Shown: in pieces, positions 1 through 9,073 of the stretch
Position numbering within the stretch: position 1 is the stretch's first letter
Layout of the letters: each line of letters opens with the position of its first letter
NCBI GenBank assembly: GCA_964526325.1
Contig: CAZGKM010000006.1
Coordinates: forward strand, 1-61,344
Length of the DNA: 61,344 bases
From: JACPHD01 sp964526325
GTDB taxonomy: Bacteria; Patescibacteriota; Patescibacteriia; Patescibacteriales; GWC2-42-12
Reading direction: 5' to 3'
Notes under the pieces: model-generated
Told to the model about the DNA's origin: nothing
Database searches by the model: none
The model's input: the letters and a program-made list of their open reading frames with translations, nothing else
Translations under genes and position numbers: made by a program

Positions 1-127
1 AAAAAACCACGCCGAATAAATTTAATTTTCTGCCTTTGGCTTTATAGGCTCCGCCTACGGCAAAAGCCAGCGTGCCGAGGAGGTCAAGAAAATAGATCAT
101 ATGATTTGATTATGATAAAAAATAAAT

Positions 128-172
128 GTTCGTCTATGTCGAGTTTATTAGACATAGGACGAACCTTTTTTA
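128..172 (+). terminator. Rho-independent terminator-like hairpin at the edge of the defence island
   Basis: Arms GTTCGTC-TATGTC and GACATA-G-GACGAAC pair with one bulge around a 10-nt loop and are followed by CTTTTTTAT. No complete gene is visible before it in the 127 bases at the start of the window. The 3' half of this hairpin lies inside the 232-bp inverted repeat, so only the left copy has the complete hairpin; in the right copy the 5' arm is replaced by other DNA. Confidence 0.6.
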
Positions 173-369
173 TAAAAAAGATTCAAAATTAAAAAAGCAA
201 TTCCCCTAAAAAAAATTCAAAGGCAAGGGCGGGCAAAAAAGGAAAGGGGTCGGGGGAAAGGAAATTTTTGCCCGCCGTGCCTTTTCCCCGCCGAAGGCGG
301 GCTAATCCGCCTCCCGCCTCCGCCGAGCCTTCGGCGGGTAAACTTTTTCAAGCCAAGATTATTTTTCGT
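138..369. repeat. 232-bp inverted repeat, left arm (IR1-L)
   Basis: By eye this stretch is the exact reverse complement of 9245-9476. It holds the 3' half of the terminator hairpin and a GC-rich block with CCGCC/GGCGG motifs that can itself form hairpins. Similarity stops sharply at both ends (after 369 and before 138). The two arms enclose the whole restriction-modification island. Confidence 0.9.
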
Positions 370-400
370 GCCAATTCATTGGCGCGCCGCCCATTTTCTT

Positions 401-2746
401 TTAGCTATACGCATTATCCTTAGCTACTTTAGCATACAAATTTTTCTGAAAGGCAAAGAAAATTGAACGGATATTTTCTACGCTGCCAAGCGATTGTTCG
501 GCATTAGCAATCGCATGATATTTCAAATTCAACAAAATCGGCAGTTTTTCTTCATCAAGCTCCTCAACTCCCTTTTCTTCATATTTTGATAAAACAAAAT
601 CTAAAAATTCTTTTTGTTTTTCTTCTAGGCCTTTGAAAATTTTATCTTTCGATTGTTCTACTCTTTGCACTCTGGAAATAGGTTGAGTTAAAAATGAAAT
701 ATAAGTCAATACATCAAATAAATCGCTTTGTTCGGCATCAATCATTTTTTGTAAAGTTTCCAATTCATCTTTGCCATAACCAACCGCGGCAATTTTTTCT
801 AAAAAGACTTTGCGGGTGGTCGGGTTTGACCAAATCTTTCTAAGCTCCTCCTCACTTTTGAAAAATTCCGGCATAGCGCCAAACATATTATCCATAAATT
901 CTTGAATAGAAATTGGCTTACCGTCAGCGCTCCAAAATGAAGTAGAAATCATGTGCTTTATCTCACGTTCCTTGCCGTCACGCAATTTTATTTTCAATTT
1001 TTTCTTTGGCGGATTTTTTTCACATTCGCATGGTTCTTTTCCGCAAACAGAACAAACCCTTGGTGGTGGATCTCCTCCTGGGCCATCTCCGCCTGGACCA
1101 TCCGGACCATCGGTGGTTCCATCCACCGGCTCACCGTCCCATTCGGGATCGGAAAAATGCTTATAAGCATCCACAAAATCATAAATCGTAAAATATTCCT
1201 TGCCATCAAAAAGCCTGGTCCCGCGTCCGATAATCTGCTTAAACTCAATCATGGTATTTACCGGTCTCATTAAAACAATATTTCTAATATTGCGCGCGTC
1301 CACGCCGGTAGAAAGTTTTTGCGAAGTAGTTAATATAGTCGGAATAGTTTTTTCATTGTCTTGAAATTCGCGCAAAAATTGCTCTCCTCGAGCGCCGTCA
1401 TTAGCCGTTACGCGCACGCAATAATTTGGATCCTTGCCGTCTTTCATTTGGTTTACTAAATCCCGAACGGCCAGCGCGTGATCTTGGGTCGCGCAAAATA
1501 TAATTGTCTTTTCGTTTTGATTTATTTCGTCCAACACTACACGAACTCTTTTAGCTTCACGCTCTTTTATAACAATAATTTTATTAAAATCCGGCTCTTC
1601 ATAAACTTTTCCTTCCTCCACCTCGCCTTCAATAATCTGGTCGTCAGAAGTATAAACATAATCATCAAGCGTAGTTTTAATGCGCTTAACTTTGAATGGA
1701 GTTAAAAATCCGTCATTCACGCCTTCTTTGAGCGAGTAAATATAGACCGGCTCGCCAAAATATTTATAAGTATCAACATTATCTTTTCGTTTTGGCGTAG
1801 CGGTTAGACCAAGTTGAACCGCCGGAGAAAAATATTCCATAATTCCCCGCCAATTACCCTCATCGTTCGCGCCGCCGCGATGGCACTCGTCAATAATAAT
1901 AAAATCAAAAAAGTCGGCCGGATAATCACCGAAATACGGGCTGCCATTAGAGCCGCTCATAAAAGTTTGAAAAATCGTAAAATAGACGCTACCACTCATC
2001 GGCACTCCGCCTTTTTTTCTAATATCCAGAGGATTAATTCGAATAAGCGCATCTTTATCAAAAGCGGAAAAAGCATTAAACGCCTGATCGGCTAAAATAT
2101 TTCTATCAGCTAAAAATAAAATTCTCGGCCGGCGCGCGCCATCATGCTTTAAAGTCCAGCGAGTTTGAAAAAGTTTCCAAGCAATCTGAAAAGCTATGGC
2201 GGTTTTTCCGGTTCCGGTTGCCATAGTTAAGAGTACTCTGGTTTTTTCTTCGGCCACGGCGTTTAAAACATTATTAATGGCGATTTCCTGATAATAACGT
2301 TTGCCGTATTCGCCTTCGTTAGGCACGCTAGAAAATTTTTCTTTCCATTCGTTTGCTTTAGCGTTTATTCTATTCCATAATTCTTCCGGCGTGGGAAATT
2401 TATCAACTAATCCCTCTTCGCCGGTTTTCATGGATATTTCATAAATCTCTTTGCCGTTTGATGCGTAGGTATAATCAATCTGCAATTTTTTCGCGTACGC
2501 TTTGGCTTGCGCCACACCCTCGGTCGCTTCTAAATTTTCGGCTTTAGCTTCAACCACGCCGATTTTGCGATTTTTATATACTAAAATATAATCAGCGATT
2601 TCCGGTTTATCCCGCGTTCCGCCGGTTTGAATTTTACCATCGGTAATATGAAACTCGCGATGGACTTTTGATCCTTCGGTTTCGCCCCAGCCGCTTTCTT
2701 TTAGCTTTGGGTCAATATATTCAGCTCTTGTTTCTGCCTCGTTCAT
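401..2746 (-). CDS. hsdR: Type I restriction endonuclease, R (motor/nuclease) subunit
   Basis: HsdR translocates DNA using ATP and cuts unmodified DNA, in complex with HsdM and HsdS. An N-terminal nuclease-like domain has D(47)YILVYKNR followed by VVEAKAEN. The SF2 helicase core has Walker A MATGTGKT near residue 178, DECH near residue 289 and GLTATPKR after it. At 781 aa it is the length of EcoAI/EcoEI-type HsdR. Around residue 560 a Gly/Pro-rich stretch leads into CSVCGKEPCEC, a possible zinc-binding insert. It starts 5 bp after the fic stop codon and is probably co-transcribed with fic. It is the last gene of the island; its stop lies 32 bp inside the left inverted repeat. Confidence 0.95.
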   Translation of the reverse strand: MNEAETRAEYIDPKLKESGWGETEGSKVHREFHITDGKIQTGGTRDKPEIADYILVYKNRKIGVVEAKAENLEATEGVAQAKAYAKKLQIDYTYASNGKEIYEISMKTGEEGLVDKFPTPEELWNRINAKANEWKEKFSSVPNEGEYGKRYYQEIAINNVLNAVAEEKTRVLLTMATGTGKTAIAFQIAWKLFQTRWTLKHDGARRPRILFLADRNILADQAFNAFSAFDKDALIRINPLDIRKKGGVPMSGSVYFTIFQTFMSGSNGSPYFGDYPADFFDFIIIDECHRGGANDEGNWRGIMEYFSPAVQLGLTATPKRKDNVDTYKYFGEPVYIYSLKEGVNDGFLTPFKVKRIKTTLDDYVYTSDDQIIEGEVEEGKVYEEPDFNKIIVIKEREAKRVRVVLDEINQNEKTIIFCATQDHALAVRDLVNQMKDGKDPNYCVRVTANDGARGEQFLREFQDNEKTIPTILTTSQKLSTGVDARNIRNIVLMRPVNTMIEFKQIIGRGTRLFDGKEYFTIYDFVDAYKHFSDPEWDGEPVDGTTDGPDGPGGDGPGGDPPPRVCSVCGKEPCECEKNPPKKKLKIKLRDGKEREIKHMISTSFWSADGKPISIQEFMDNMFGAMPEFFKSEEELRKIWSNPTTRKVFLEKIAAVGYGKDELETLQKMIDAEQSDLFDVLTYISFLTQPISRVQRVEQSKDKIFKGLEEKQKEFLDFVLSKYEEKGVEELDEEKLPILLNLKYHAIANAEQSLGSVENIRSIFFAFQKNLYAKVAKDNAYS

Positions 2747-2751
2747 ATTAT

Positions 2752-3849
2752 TTATCTAATAACTTTTCTTAGATCAGGAAATCCATAAATTTTATTACGC
2801 GTTTTAGTGAGTGTTAAGTCGGCAATAATTTTCAGCTCGACAAATTTATCTATTACAGTATATAAAGTTTGGTTATTTGATATTTTAGCAATTTTTTTGA
2901 TGGATTTTGTAGTAAAGGTTGGTTTAATAAAAATAGCATCTAAAAATGAATTCGCGTAAATTGAATTAATCTCCGGCATTCGTTCTTTTAGATCTTTGTA
3001 TAATTTTTCTATTTTAACAACTCGCTCAAGAGTAATTTTCGTTTGCTCATAAACGGCATCAAGAAAAAATTTAACCCAAGGAACCCAACTTCCTTTTTCG
3101 CTAATATCTCTTAATAATTTATAATAAACATCGCGATGTTCTTCAAAAAATTCACTAATATAAATATTTGGATAAGCGGTAATTTTCTTTTCATAGAGAA
3201 ATAAAGGAATAAGAAGTCTTCCTACTCTCCCATTTCCATCCATAAACGGGTGGATTGCTTCAAACTGATAATGCGCGATGGCAATTTGAACTAAGGGGTC
3301 GATTACTTCTTTTGAATAAATATATTTTTCGAGATTTGAAAAAAGTTCCGGAATATGTTGAGGTTCCGGGGGAATAAAAGTCGCCTCATTGATTGTGGCA
3401 CCATATGGACCGATAAAAACTTGGCTTTTTCTAATTTGACCAGGTGCTTTATTCTGTCCGCGAACCGAATTCAACAAAATTTCATGTAAATCTTTAATTA
3501 CATTTTCTGTCAAAGGCCTTTTCTCTAAAAGATTTTTTCCGTATTTTATGGCAAAACGATAATTAAAAATTTCTCGATAATCTTTTTCTTTTTCGTTTTT
3601 TTCTGATTTTGTATCCTTAGCATCAAACATTAAAACTTCATCAAAAGTAGCTTGGGTTCCTTCAATTTTGGAACTCAAAACAGCTTCCTTTGTTTCAAAG
3701 GATCGTTGAATAATTTCAGGATTAGGCAGTCTTTTGACGGCTTCGTCATAACGAGCCACAATATCTCTTGCTTTTATGATATTTGAAAAAACTGCGGAAT
3801 AGTCTAATTTAGGAGGTAAAAATGGCGGAATAAAAGATTTTTTTGTCAT
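2752..3849 (-). CDS. Fic family protein (putative AMP-transferase)
   Basis: Fic enzymes usually transfer AMP from ATP to a hydroxyl on a target protein. The active-site motif HPFMDGNGRVGR is complete (near residues 198-209). An N-terminal SSKIEGTQ (near residue 60) matches the inhibitory (S/T)xxxE(G/N) motif of self-inhibited class II Fic proteins. The C-terminal ~90 residues look like a winged-helix domain (KPTFTTKSIKKIAKIS). It sits between the GNAT gene and hsdR and has its own promoter with repeated operator-like sites upstream. Fic genes are often found near type I systems, but the target here is unknown. Confidence 0.92.
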   Translation of the reverse strand: MTKKSFIPPFLPPKLDYSAVFSNIIKARDIVARYDEAVKRLPNPEIIQRSFETKEAVLSSKIEGTQATFDEVLMFDAKDTKSEKNEKEKDYREIFNYRFAIKYGKNLLEKRPLTENVIKDLHEILLNSVRGQNKAPGQIRKSQVFIGPYGATINEATFIPPEPQHIPELFSNLEKYIYSKEVIDPLVQIAIAHYQFEAIHPFMDGNGRVGRLLIPLFLYEKKITAYPNIYISEFFEEHRDVYYKLLRDISEKGSWVPWVKFFLDAVYEQTKITLERVVKIEKLYKDLKERMPEINSIYANSFLDAIFIKPTFTTKSIKKIAKISNNQTLYTVIDKFVELKIIADLTLTKTRNKIYGFPDLRKVIR

Positions 3850-3876
3850 ATTTTTATATTAATTCTAACTGATAGA

Positions 3877-3992
3877 ATTATAACATATGTTATTCTAGTT
3901 TACAAGTCTTTTCTAGAATAAGGAAAATACTAATCCAGAGCCTGGAATAAGCAATCTCTTGATTCCAGTTTAATAAGATATACTAGAATAAG
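3877..3992 (-). promoter_or_regulatory. Promoter of fic-hsdR with an array of operator-like repeats
   Basis: On the minus strand TTGTAA (3900-3905), a 17-bp spacer and TATAAT (3877-3882) form a good sigma-70 promoter just upstream of fic. The motif CTRGAATAAG occurs at 3913-3922, 3942-3951 and 3983-3992, and inverted at 3890-3898 (TTATTCTAG, inside the spacer) and partly at 3961-3968. Repeats overlapping a promoter suggest a repressor, possibly the Fic C-terminal winged helix or the XRE protein. That link is inference. Confidence 0.6.
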
Positions 3993-4027
3993 AGAAATAG
4001 ATGCATACAAACTTTTAACTTTAATGT

Positions 4028-4543
4028 TTAAAGATAGCGCTTTTTTATCACCCACTTACTAAATTTTGATCTTTCGTCTTTCCATATTTCAAATCCATTT
4101 TTTTCAAAAAACCTTTTACGCTTGTCCAAAGGTTGCCCAACTCTATCTTCCTGCAATTCTCCAACTATATACTTAATATCATTATCGCTTGCTATTTTAT
4201 CTAACAAATTAATTATTTGACTGCCTATTCCTTTACTCCGATATCTTTCGGTTACATCCATATCAAGAATCTCCATTATCCTTAAACTTTTTACATCCTC
4301 ACAATCTACTTCACAAATATTTGTATTACAACGTAAAATAGATTGTTCTGATCTTAATACAAAAAATTGATTTGAAATAACTCTATTTATTTTAAAGCCA
4401 TAAATTAAAAATTTTGAATTATAAAACTCTCTATCACTAGCTTTAATTTCATTTGAGTCAAAAAAAATCGGAGCAACATAAAAATTATTTTTGAAAAAAA
4501 TATTTCCTTTATATACGAATTTATATTTTTTATCAATTTTCAA
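4028..4543 (-). CDS. GNAT-family N-acetyltransferase
   Basis: The acetyl-CoA binding motif A is visible as RYRSKGIGSQIINLLDKIA (near residues 114-132), preceded by the beta-strand IMEILDMDVTE. A typical GNAT ending IVGELQEDRVG...FFEKNGFEIWK follows. The N-terminal half (about 90 residues) is not recognisable. The length of 171 aa is normal. The substrate is unknown. It lies between hsdS and fic and is AT-richer than its neighbours, so it may be a later cargo insertion into the hsd locus. Confidence 0.8.
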   Translation of the reverse strand: MKIDKKYKFVYKGNIFFKNNFYVAPIFFDSNEIKASDREFYNSKFLIYGFKINRVISNQFFVLRSEQSILRCNTNICEVDCEDVKSLRIMEILDMDVTERYRSKGIGSQIINLLDKIASDNDIKYIVGELQEDRVGQPLDKRKRFFEKNGFEIWKDERSKFSKWVIKKRYL

Positions 4544-4593
4544 ATTCAGATAATTAAAAATTATAAATTACCATTAAACGCCTTCTTCTTTTT

Positions 4594-4620
4594 CGTCATT
4601 CCTGCGAAAGCAGGAATCCA
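4594..4620. repeat. REP-like dispersed palindrome
   Basis: CGTCATTCCTGCGAAAGC followed by AGGAATCCA: arms TTCCTGC/GCAGGAA make a small hairpin. The same GTCATTCC...GGAATC theme occurs at 25703, 35213, 45058 and 48294 in this window. Confidence 0.7.
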
Positions 4621-4626
4621 GAAATT

Positions 4627-5772
4627 TTATAACTCTCCACTAAATGCCTTCTTTAAAACCGACTTTTTCAACTCTTCTAAATCCGCCAATTTTTGTTTAT
4701 AAATTGCTTCCAGTTTTTTAGTTTCAGCAGATAAGATTTTAATTTGATTAACAGCTATCTTCTGGGTTGCAATGGGCGGACATTTTACTGGAAATTCTCT
4801 TACATCTTTTACATTTAAATTTGGAACACCTGAGCTACTAATACTTTTCTTAGCTAAAGATTTAATAATAGGCGAATTCAAATAATGTTTTAGGTAATAG
4901 CTATCTAACTTATCAAATTTAGGTTTAATTAAAGTTAGACTCACATAAACACTAAACTCAAATTCATGTTCTACAACTCCTGCCTCGCCAAATTTAGAGC
5001 CAACCCTAGAATATAATATGTCGCCTTTTGCTGGCTTGTTTTTCTTGGTAAGCTCTTGATGAAATTGTTTTGAAATATGTCTGTATTTATCTAAAACCAC
5101 TTCACCATCTCTGACATTTTGCGCTGATAGAAAAGGGACTCCTTCACTTTCGTCAACATATTTTGGAGTTGCTGCTACACCACAAGTTATTAGGTCGCAT
5201 ATTTCATCCAACCTTTTATCCTCCCAACTCTTCCCTGACTTAGTAAACACACTCTGCAAATACGATTCAAAAAGCTTTTTAGAATTCTGCAAATTTTTTT
5301 CAGCATTTTCTTTCGCCTTTTCCGTCTTTTCAAAAATCTCATCTAAAATTTTTACGATACGGCGTTGCTCGGGGAGGGACGGGAGAGAAATTTCTATGGT
5401 TGAATATTCAGAAATCCAATACCTCTTATGAACGCCTGTATGATCAAATTCAATACTTTGCATTACATAAAATAAAAACCTGGCATCTGATATGTCTTTT
5501 ACTGGATGTAAAATTTTCATCGCTGATGATTTTACTTTAAATGGAAAATCAACAAATTTAGTTGCTGTTGTAAAATCATCAAAAATAATAACTGGTAATT
5601 TGTTTTCAGGAAAAATACCTTCTTTTTCCCTCGTTTTGCCTAAAATAAAAGACTTGCCAGCAGTCAAAACCGGAGTATCGTAATCATCGCTATACTTTGT
5701 AGATTTCACAATGTATTTACTCGGCTGTTCATACTCTAAAACATCGCCAAGTTTTTTTGTTTGCCAAATCAT
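4627..5772 (-). CDS. hsdS: Type I restriction-modification specificity subunit
   Basis: HsdS recognises the bipartite DNA target for the HsdM/HsdR complex. The usual two-half layout is visible: a target-recognition domain at residues 1-125, then the central conserved helix with LPSLPEQRRIVKILDEIF and a coiled coil (about 128-180); a second domain with KLDEICDLITCGVAATPKYVDE; then CPPIATQKIAVNQI and a distal coiled coil ending KKSVLKKAFSGEL. At 381 aa it is complete. It follows the HEPN gene with 3 bp between them. No HsdS remnants or recombination cassettes that could swap its recognition domains are visible nearby. Confidence 0.93.
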   Translation of the reverse strand: MIWQTKKLGDVLEYEQPSKYIVKSTKYSDDYDTPVLTAGKSFILGKTREKEGIFPENKLPVIIFDDFTTATKFVDFPFKVKSSAMKILHPVKDISDARFLFYVMQSIEFDHTGVHKRYWISEYSTIEISLPSLPEQRRIVKILDEIFEKTEKAKENAEKNLQNSKKLFESYLQSVFTKSGKSWEDKRLDEICDLITCGVAATPKYVDESEGVPFLSAQNVRDGEVVLDKYRHISKQFHQELTKKNKPAKGDILYSRVGSKFGEAGVVEHEFEFSVYVSLTLIKPKFDKLDSYYLKHYLNSPIIKSLAKKSISSSGVPNLNVKDVREFPVKCPPIATQKIAVNQIKILSAETKKLEAIYKQKLADLEELKKSVLKKAFSGEL

Positions 5773-5775
5773 TAA

Positions 5776-6708
5776 TTAGTATATTTTAATCAAATTATTA
5801 TCAAAAACGTATTCGTATCTTTCTGGAGCCTGAAATCCGTTTTTGTTAAAATCACTCAACAAATCTTTAAGAGAAAATGAATTACTACCATCCTTTATTT
5901 TTATAAACCACCGACCTTCTTTTTTATTTCCAAAAAAATGTCTTTGTGGATTGGTTATATTTTCTTGTATCAGAGACTTAGAAAATATTTTTGTATTAAA
6001 GTAATTAACAATTTTATTGTGTATTAACTCTAAATAATTTTTCCCATTATCTTGTCTGCCAAAATATTCCCCGTGTACAAGCCGGTGTCTAAGCCCAACG
6101 TTTGGCTGTTCTTTTGTGCCAAATAGCTCACTTACTAATTCTTTTCCTAATATATCATAGATCAAAGCCCAGTCTTTTTGGCTATCCTTTTTAACTAACG
6201 ATTCAATCGCAGAAAACATAAGCAGTAATTTTGCTGAATATCCAGTTGCATTTACTGCATCATTCCAGTAATAATAAAACTCCTCTGGTATCTCGGTATG
6301 TTTCAAAAGTTCTTTTAATGCCTCTTGCTCTTTTTCCATAAACATCAGACCAACAGAATTAACATCTTCAATATATTTAAAAAATGCAACATCTTTTGAT
6401 GTTTCGTGAATTAAAAACGGTTCAAGGGTAAATTCAATATATGACTGACAAATTAACGAAATTCTAGGAATCAATTTCGATAACTTTTTTGTAAATATAT
6501 TAATGGCATCAATAAAATTCTTCGATTGTACATCTGAAGATGCGATCCATGCATCTGTTTTCCAGCCATCTCTATAATTAAAATCCCAGTGAGAAAACTC
6601 GACACCTTCAACTCTAAACGATGCAGGCTTTTTCTTATTATCCATAACCGCACAGTGAGCTAAAGTTAAAATTTTGTGTTCAATCCTATAATTTTTAACT
6701 TCGCTCAT
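5776..6708 (-). CDS. HEPN-motif protein encoded between hsdM and hsdS
   Basis: No close family is certain, but the C-terminal half resembles ApeA-like HEPN domains: helical LLLMFSAIESLVKK followed by GLRHRLVHGEYFG (near residues 205-217), with the Rx4H signature (R-H-R-L-V-H) that forms the active site of HEPN ribonucleases. The N-terminal ~150 residues are unassigned. It overlaps the end of hsdM by 4 bp (ATGA) and ends 3 bp before hsdS, so it is translationally coupled inside the core operon. By analogy with PrrC, an anticodon nuclease guarded by a type I system, it could be an RNase held in check by the HsdM/S complex. That role is inference; some ApeA-like proteins have no shown nuclease activity. 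Confidence 0.65.
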   Translation of the reverse strand: MSEVKNYRIEHKILTLAHCAVMDNKKKPASFRVEGVEFSHWDFNYRDGWKTDAWIASSDVQSKNFIDAINIFTKKLSKLIPRISLICQSYIEFTLEPFLIHETSKDVAFFKYIEDVNSVGLMFMEKEQEALKELLKHTEIPEEFYYYWNDAVNATGYSAKLLLMFSAIESLVKKDSQKDWALIYDILGKELVSELFGTKEQPNVGLRHRLVHGEYFGRQDNGKNYLELIHNKIVNYFNTKIFSKSLIQENITNPQRHFFGNKKEGRWFIKIKDGSNSFSLKDLLSDFNKNGFQAPERYEYVFDNNLIKIY

Positions 6709-8156
6709 AATCTTTTCTTTATTTCATTTAAAATACACTTACTTTCGTCATCTAGTTTTTTTATCTCCTCCAAAATTTCCTCCGGCTCTCTTAGTGCCAC
6801 CTCCCCGCCCTTGTTTGGATTCTTTACCGACAAATCAAAAGTTTTTTGATCTATTTTTGAAACATCCACGCTCCATGAATTTTCACTATTTGCTTTACTC
6901 TTTTGTAATTTCACGAATTCTGCTAAATCTTTTTCGTTAAGAGAATTGGTTTTACCTAAATTTCTATCCAAATTTAGTTGATAAAACCAAATCTTTTTTG
7001 TTGGCGAGCCTTTTTCAAAAAATAAAACCACGGTTTTTACGCCCGCGCCGGCGAAAACTCCGCCCGGCAAATCTAAAACCGTATGCAGATTGCAATTTTC
7101 TAAAAGCAGTTTGCGCAAAGAAACCGAGGCGTTATCGGTATTGGAAAGAAAAGTATTTTTTATAACGATACCGGCCTTGCCTCCAGCTTTTAAAATTTTT
7201 ATAAAATGCTGAAGAAATAAAAAAGCCGTTTCACCGGTTTTAATCGGGAAATTTTGCTGAATTTCTCGGCCGATACCGGCGCCGAAGGGCGGATTAGCTA
7301 GAATTATTGAGTAACGGTCTTTTTCTTGAATATCATTAATATTATCCGCTAGCGTATTCATATGCCTAATATTCGGCGCTTCAATGCCATGGAGAATCAT
7401 ATTCATGATACCGATAATGTAGGCCAGAGATTTTATTTCTTTGCCAAAAAAAGTTTTGTTTTGCAGAGTTGCCATTTGGCTTGAAGAAAGCTTAGACTGA
7501 TTATCGGTAAGATACTTATAAGCTTCAACTAAAAATCCCGCACTGCCGCAAGCACCATCGTAAATCGTGTCGCCAATTTTTGGCGCCACTACTTTAACGA
7601 TTGTTTTAATGAGCGGACGCGGCGTATAATATTCGCCGCCGTTTCGTCCGGCGTTACCCATGTTTTTAATTTTAGCTTCGTAAAGATGCGACAGCTCGTG
7701 CTTTTCTTCATAAAGCCGAAAATGCATGCCGTCAACGATATTTAAAATTTCCCGCATTTTATAGCCGCTGGAAATTTTGTTTTTCAATTCTGAAAAAATT
7801 TCCCCGATTTTATATTCAATAGTATTCGGCTCTTCGGCTTTAAACTTTTTTAGATAAGGAAAAAGTTTATTATTTATAAAATCTTTTAAGTCATCACCGT
7901 CTAACGCTTTATTATGATCTAATTTACCGTCGCCATTCTTCGGGCAAGCCCAATTATTCCAATGATATTCCGGAGCTAAAATATATTTATATTTCTTTCC
8001 GGCTAACGCCGCTTCGGTTTTTTTAGTTTCTTCTAAATCATCGAGGTATTTTAGAAATAAAATCCAGGAAGTCTGCTCAACATAATCAAGTTCGGTTCCG
8101 CAGCCGGAGTCGGTATGAAGAATATTATCAATGTTTTTAAATAATTGTTCAAACAT
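6705..8156 (-). CDS. hsdM: Type I restriction-modification DNA methyltransferase subunit
   Basis: HsdM methylates adenine within the site chosen by HsdS, using S-adenosylmethionine. The N-terminal helical HsdM_N domain is at residues 1-150. The SAM-binding motif I is DGACGSAGFLVEAY (near residue 200) and the catalytic motif IV is NPPFGAG (near residue 289), the N6-adenine type. The GGEYYTPRPLI segment before motif I is typical. At 483 aa it is complete. It is the first core hsd gene, 16 bp downstream of radC, and its last 4 bp overlap the HEPN gene. Confidence 0.96.
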   Translation of the reverse strand: MFEQLFKNIDNILHTDSGCGTELDYVEQTSWILFLKYLDDLEETKKTEAALAGKKYKYILAPEYHWNNWACPKNGDGKLDHNKALDGDDLKDFINNKLFPYLKKFKAEEPNTIEYKIGEIFSELKNKISSGYKMREILNIVDGMHFRLYEEKHELSHLYEAKIKNMGNAGRNGGEYYTPRPLIKTIVKVVAPKIGDTIYDGACGSAGFLVEAYKYLTDNQSKLSSSQMATLQNKTFFGKEIKSLAYIIGIMNMILHGIEAPNIRHMNTLADNINDIQEKDRYSIILANPPFGAGIGREIQQNFPIKTGETAFLFLQHFIKILKAGGKAGIVIKNTFLSNTDNASVSLRKLLLENCNLHTVLDLPGGVFAGAGVKTVVLFFEKGSPTKKIWFYQLNLDRNLGKTNSLNEKDLAEFVKLQKSKANSENSWSVDVSKIDQKTFDLSVKNPNKGGEVALREPEEILEEIKKLDDESKCILNEIKKRL

Positions 8157-8172
8157 ATTTATTTATAATTTT

Positions 8173-8820
8173 TTAGTTTGTAAACGCATTATTGGTAATG
8201 ATTATATGATCTTTTACATCTATCCCTAATAATTTTCCCGCCTCTCTCAATCTCTCGGTGATTTTTTCATCTGCTCGGCTCGGCTCAGTTTCCCCGCCCG
8301 GATGATTATGGGCTAAAATCACGCTCGCCGCCAAATATTCTATCGCTGGTTTAAAAACTTCTCGCGGATGAACCAGACTAGCGTTTAAAGTACCAATTGA
8401 AATAGTTTCTTTATGAATTAACTGATTGCGTGCGTTTAAATACAAGGCAACAAAATGTTCTTTCTTGGCTGTTCGTAATTCCTGGAGCTGAGCGACTGCA
8501 TCTTTGGCATTATTTATGGTTGGTAAATTATTATCTTCAACTTCAAGCGCCCGTTTAGTTAATTCAAATGCAGATAAAAGCGCCGTTGCCTTGGCCGGAC
8601 CAATGCCTTTTATTTTAGCCATCTCAGAATAAGGCAGAACTAGCAGTTTTTTCATTTTATGTTTTGCTAAAATTTCTTGCGCTACTTCAATGACATTTTT
8701 CCCGGCTCTGCCCGTACCCAATAAAATTGCTAAAAGTTCTTTGTCTTTTAACGCAGTCGCGCCTTTTTCAATTAATTTTTCCCTAGGCCTCTCATGTCTC
8801 GGTAAATTTTTAATTTTCAT
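8173..8820 (-). CDS. radC: RadC-like JAB/MPN domain protein
   Basis: The N-terminal helix-hairpin-helix region (KDKELLAILLGTG, IKGIGPAKATALLSAFEL) is followed by an MPN domain with the JAMM metal signature HNHPGG...PSRAD (near residues 174-188). The protein ends at IITNNAFTN, shorter than usual, where most RadC proteins continue with a YYSF-type tail. RadC homologues are common in defence islands and mobile elements; the molecular role is unsettled and DNA repair is doubtful. Being directly upstream of hsdM suggests island function rather than housekeeping. Confidence 0.9.
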   Translation of the reverse strand: MKIKNLPRHERPREKLIEKGATALKDKELLAILLGTGRAGKNVIEVAQEILAKHKMKKLLVLPYSEMAKIKGIGPAKATALLSAFELTKRALEVEDNNLPTINNAKDAVAQLQELRTAKKEHFVALYLNARNQLIHKETISIGTLNASLVHPREVFKPAIEYLAASVILAHNHPGGETEPSRADEKITERLREAGKLLGIDVKDHIIITNNAFTN

Positions 8821-8855
8821 ACCCCTCCTTGTTTTATTAATTAAACCCTTATTTT

Positions 8856-9065
8856 TTATTTCATTAAATCATCAATACTAACACCTAGCGCACGGGCAAT
8901 TTTTTGCGCCGTTTCAACAGTAGGACTTTGAATAGCACCAGATTCAATTTTAATAATGGTCGGATGAGCAATATCCGCCATTTTTGAAAGCCGATCCTGC
9001 GACAACCCCTTTTCTTTTCGCAACTTCTTTATATTTTTAGAAATATTTGGCAGTTTTTTTAACAT
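8856..9065 (-). CDS. Small XRE-family DNA-binding regulator
   Basis: A 69-residue protein that is almost only a helix-turn-helix: SKNIKKLRKEKGLSQDRLSK (helices 1-2) and the recognition region IAHPTIIKIESGAIQSP. Proteins of this size act as repressors or controller (C) proteins of restriction-modification loci. It is the first gene of the island operon, transcribed toward radC and hsdM, and could time expression of the methyltransferase before the nuclease. Its own promoter lies at 9074-9121. Confidence 0.85.
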   Translation of the reverse strand: MLKKLPNISKNIKKLRKEKGLSQDRLSKMADIAHPTIIKIESGAIQSPTVETAQKIARALGVSIDDLMK

Positions 9066-9073
9066 GTGATATT

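Noticed and set aside
1..127. Possible 3' end of an upstream gene (frame ending EEVKKIDHMI)
   Set aside because: Only ~30 codons without stop are visible and no family can be recognised; left unannotated.
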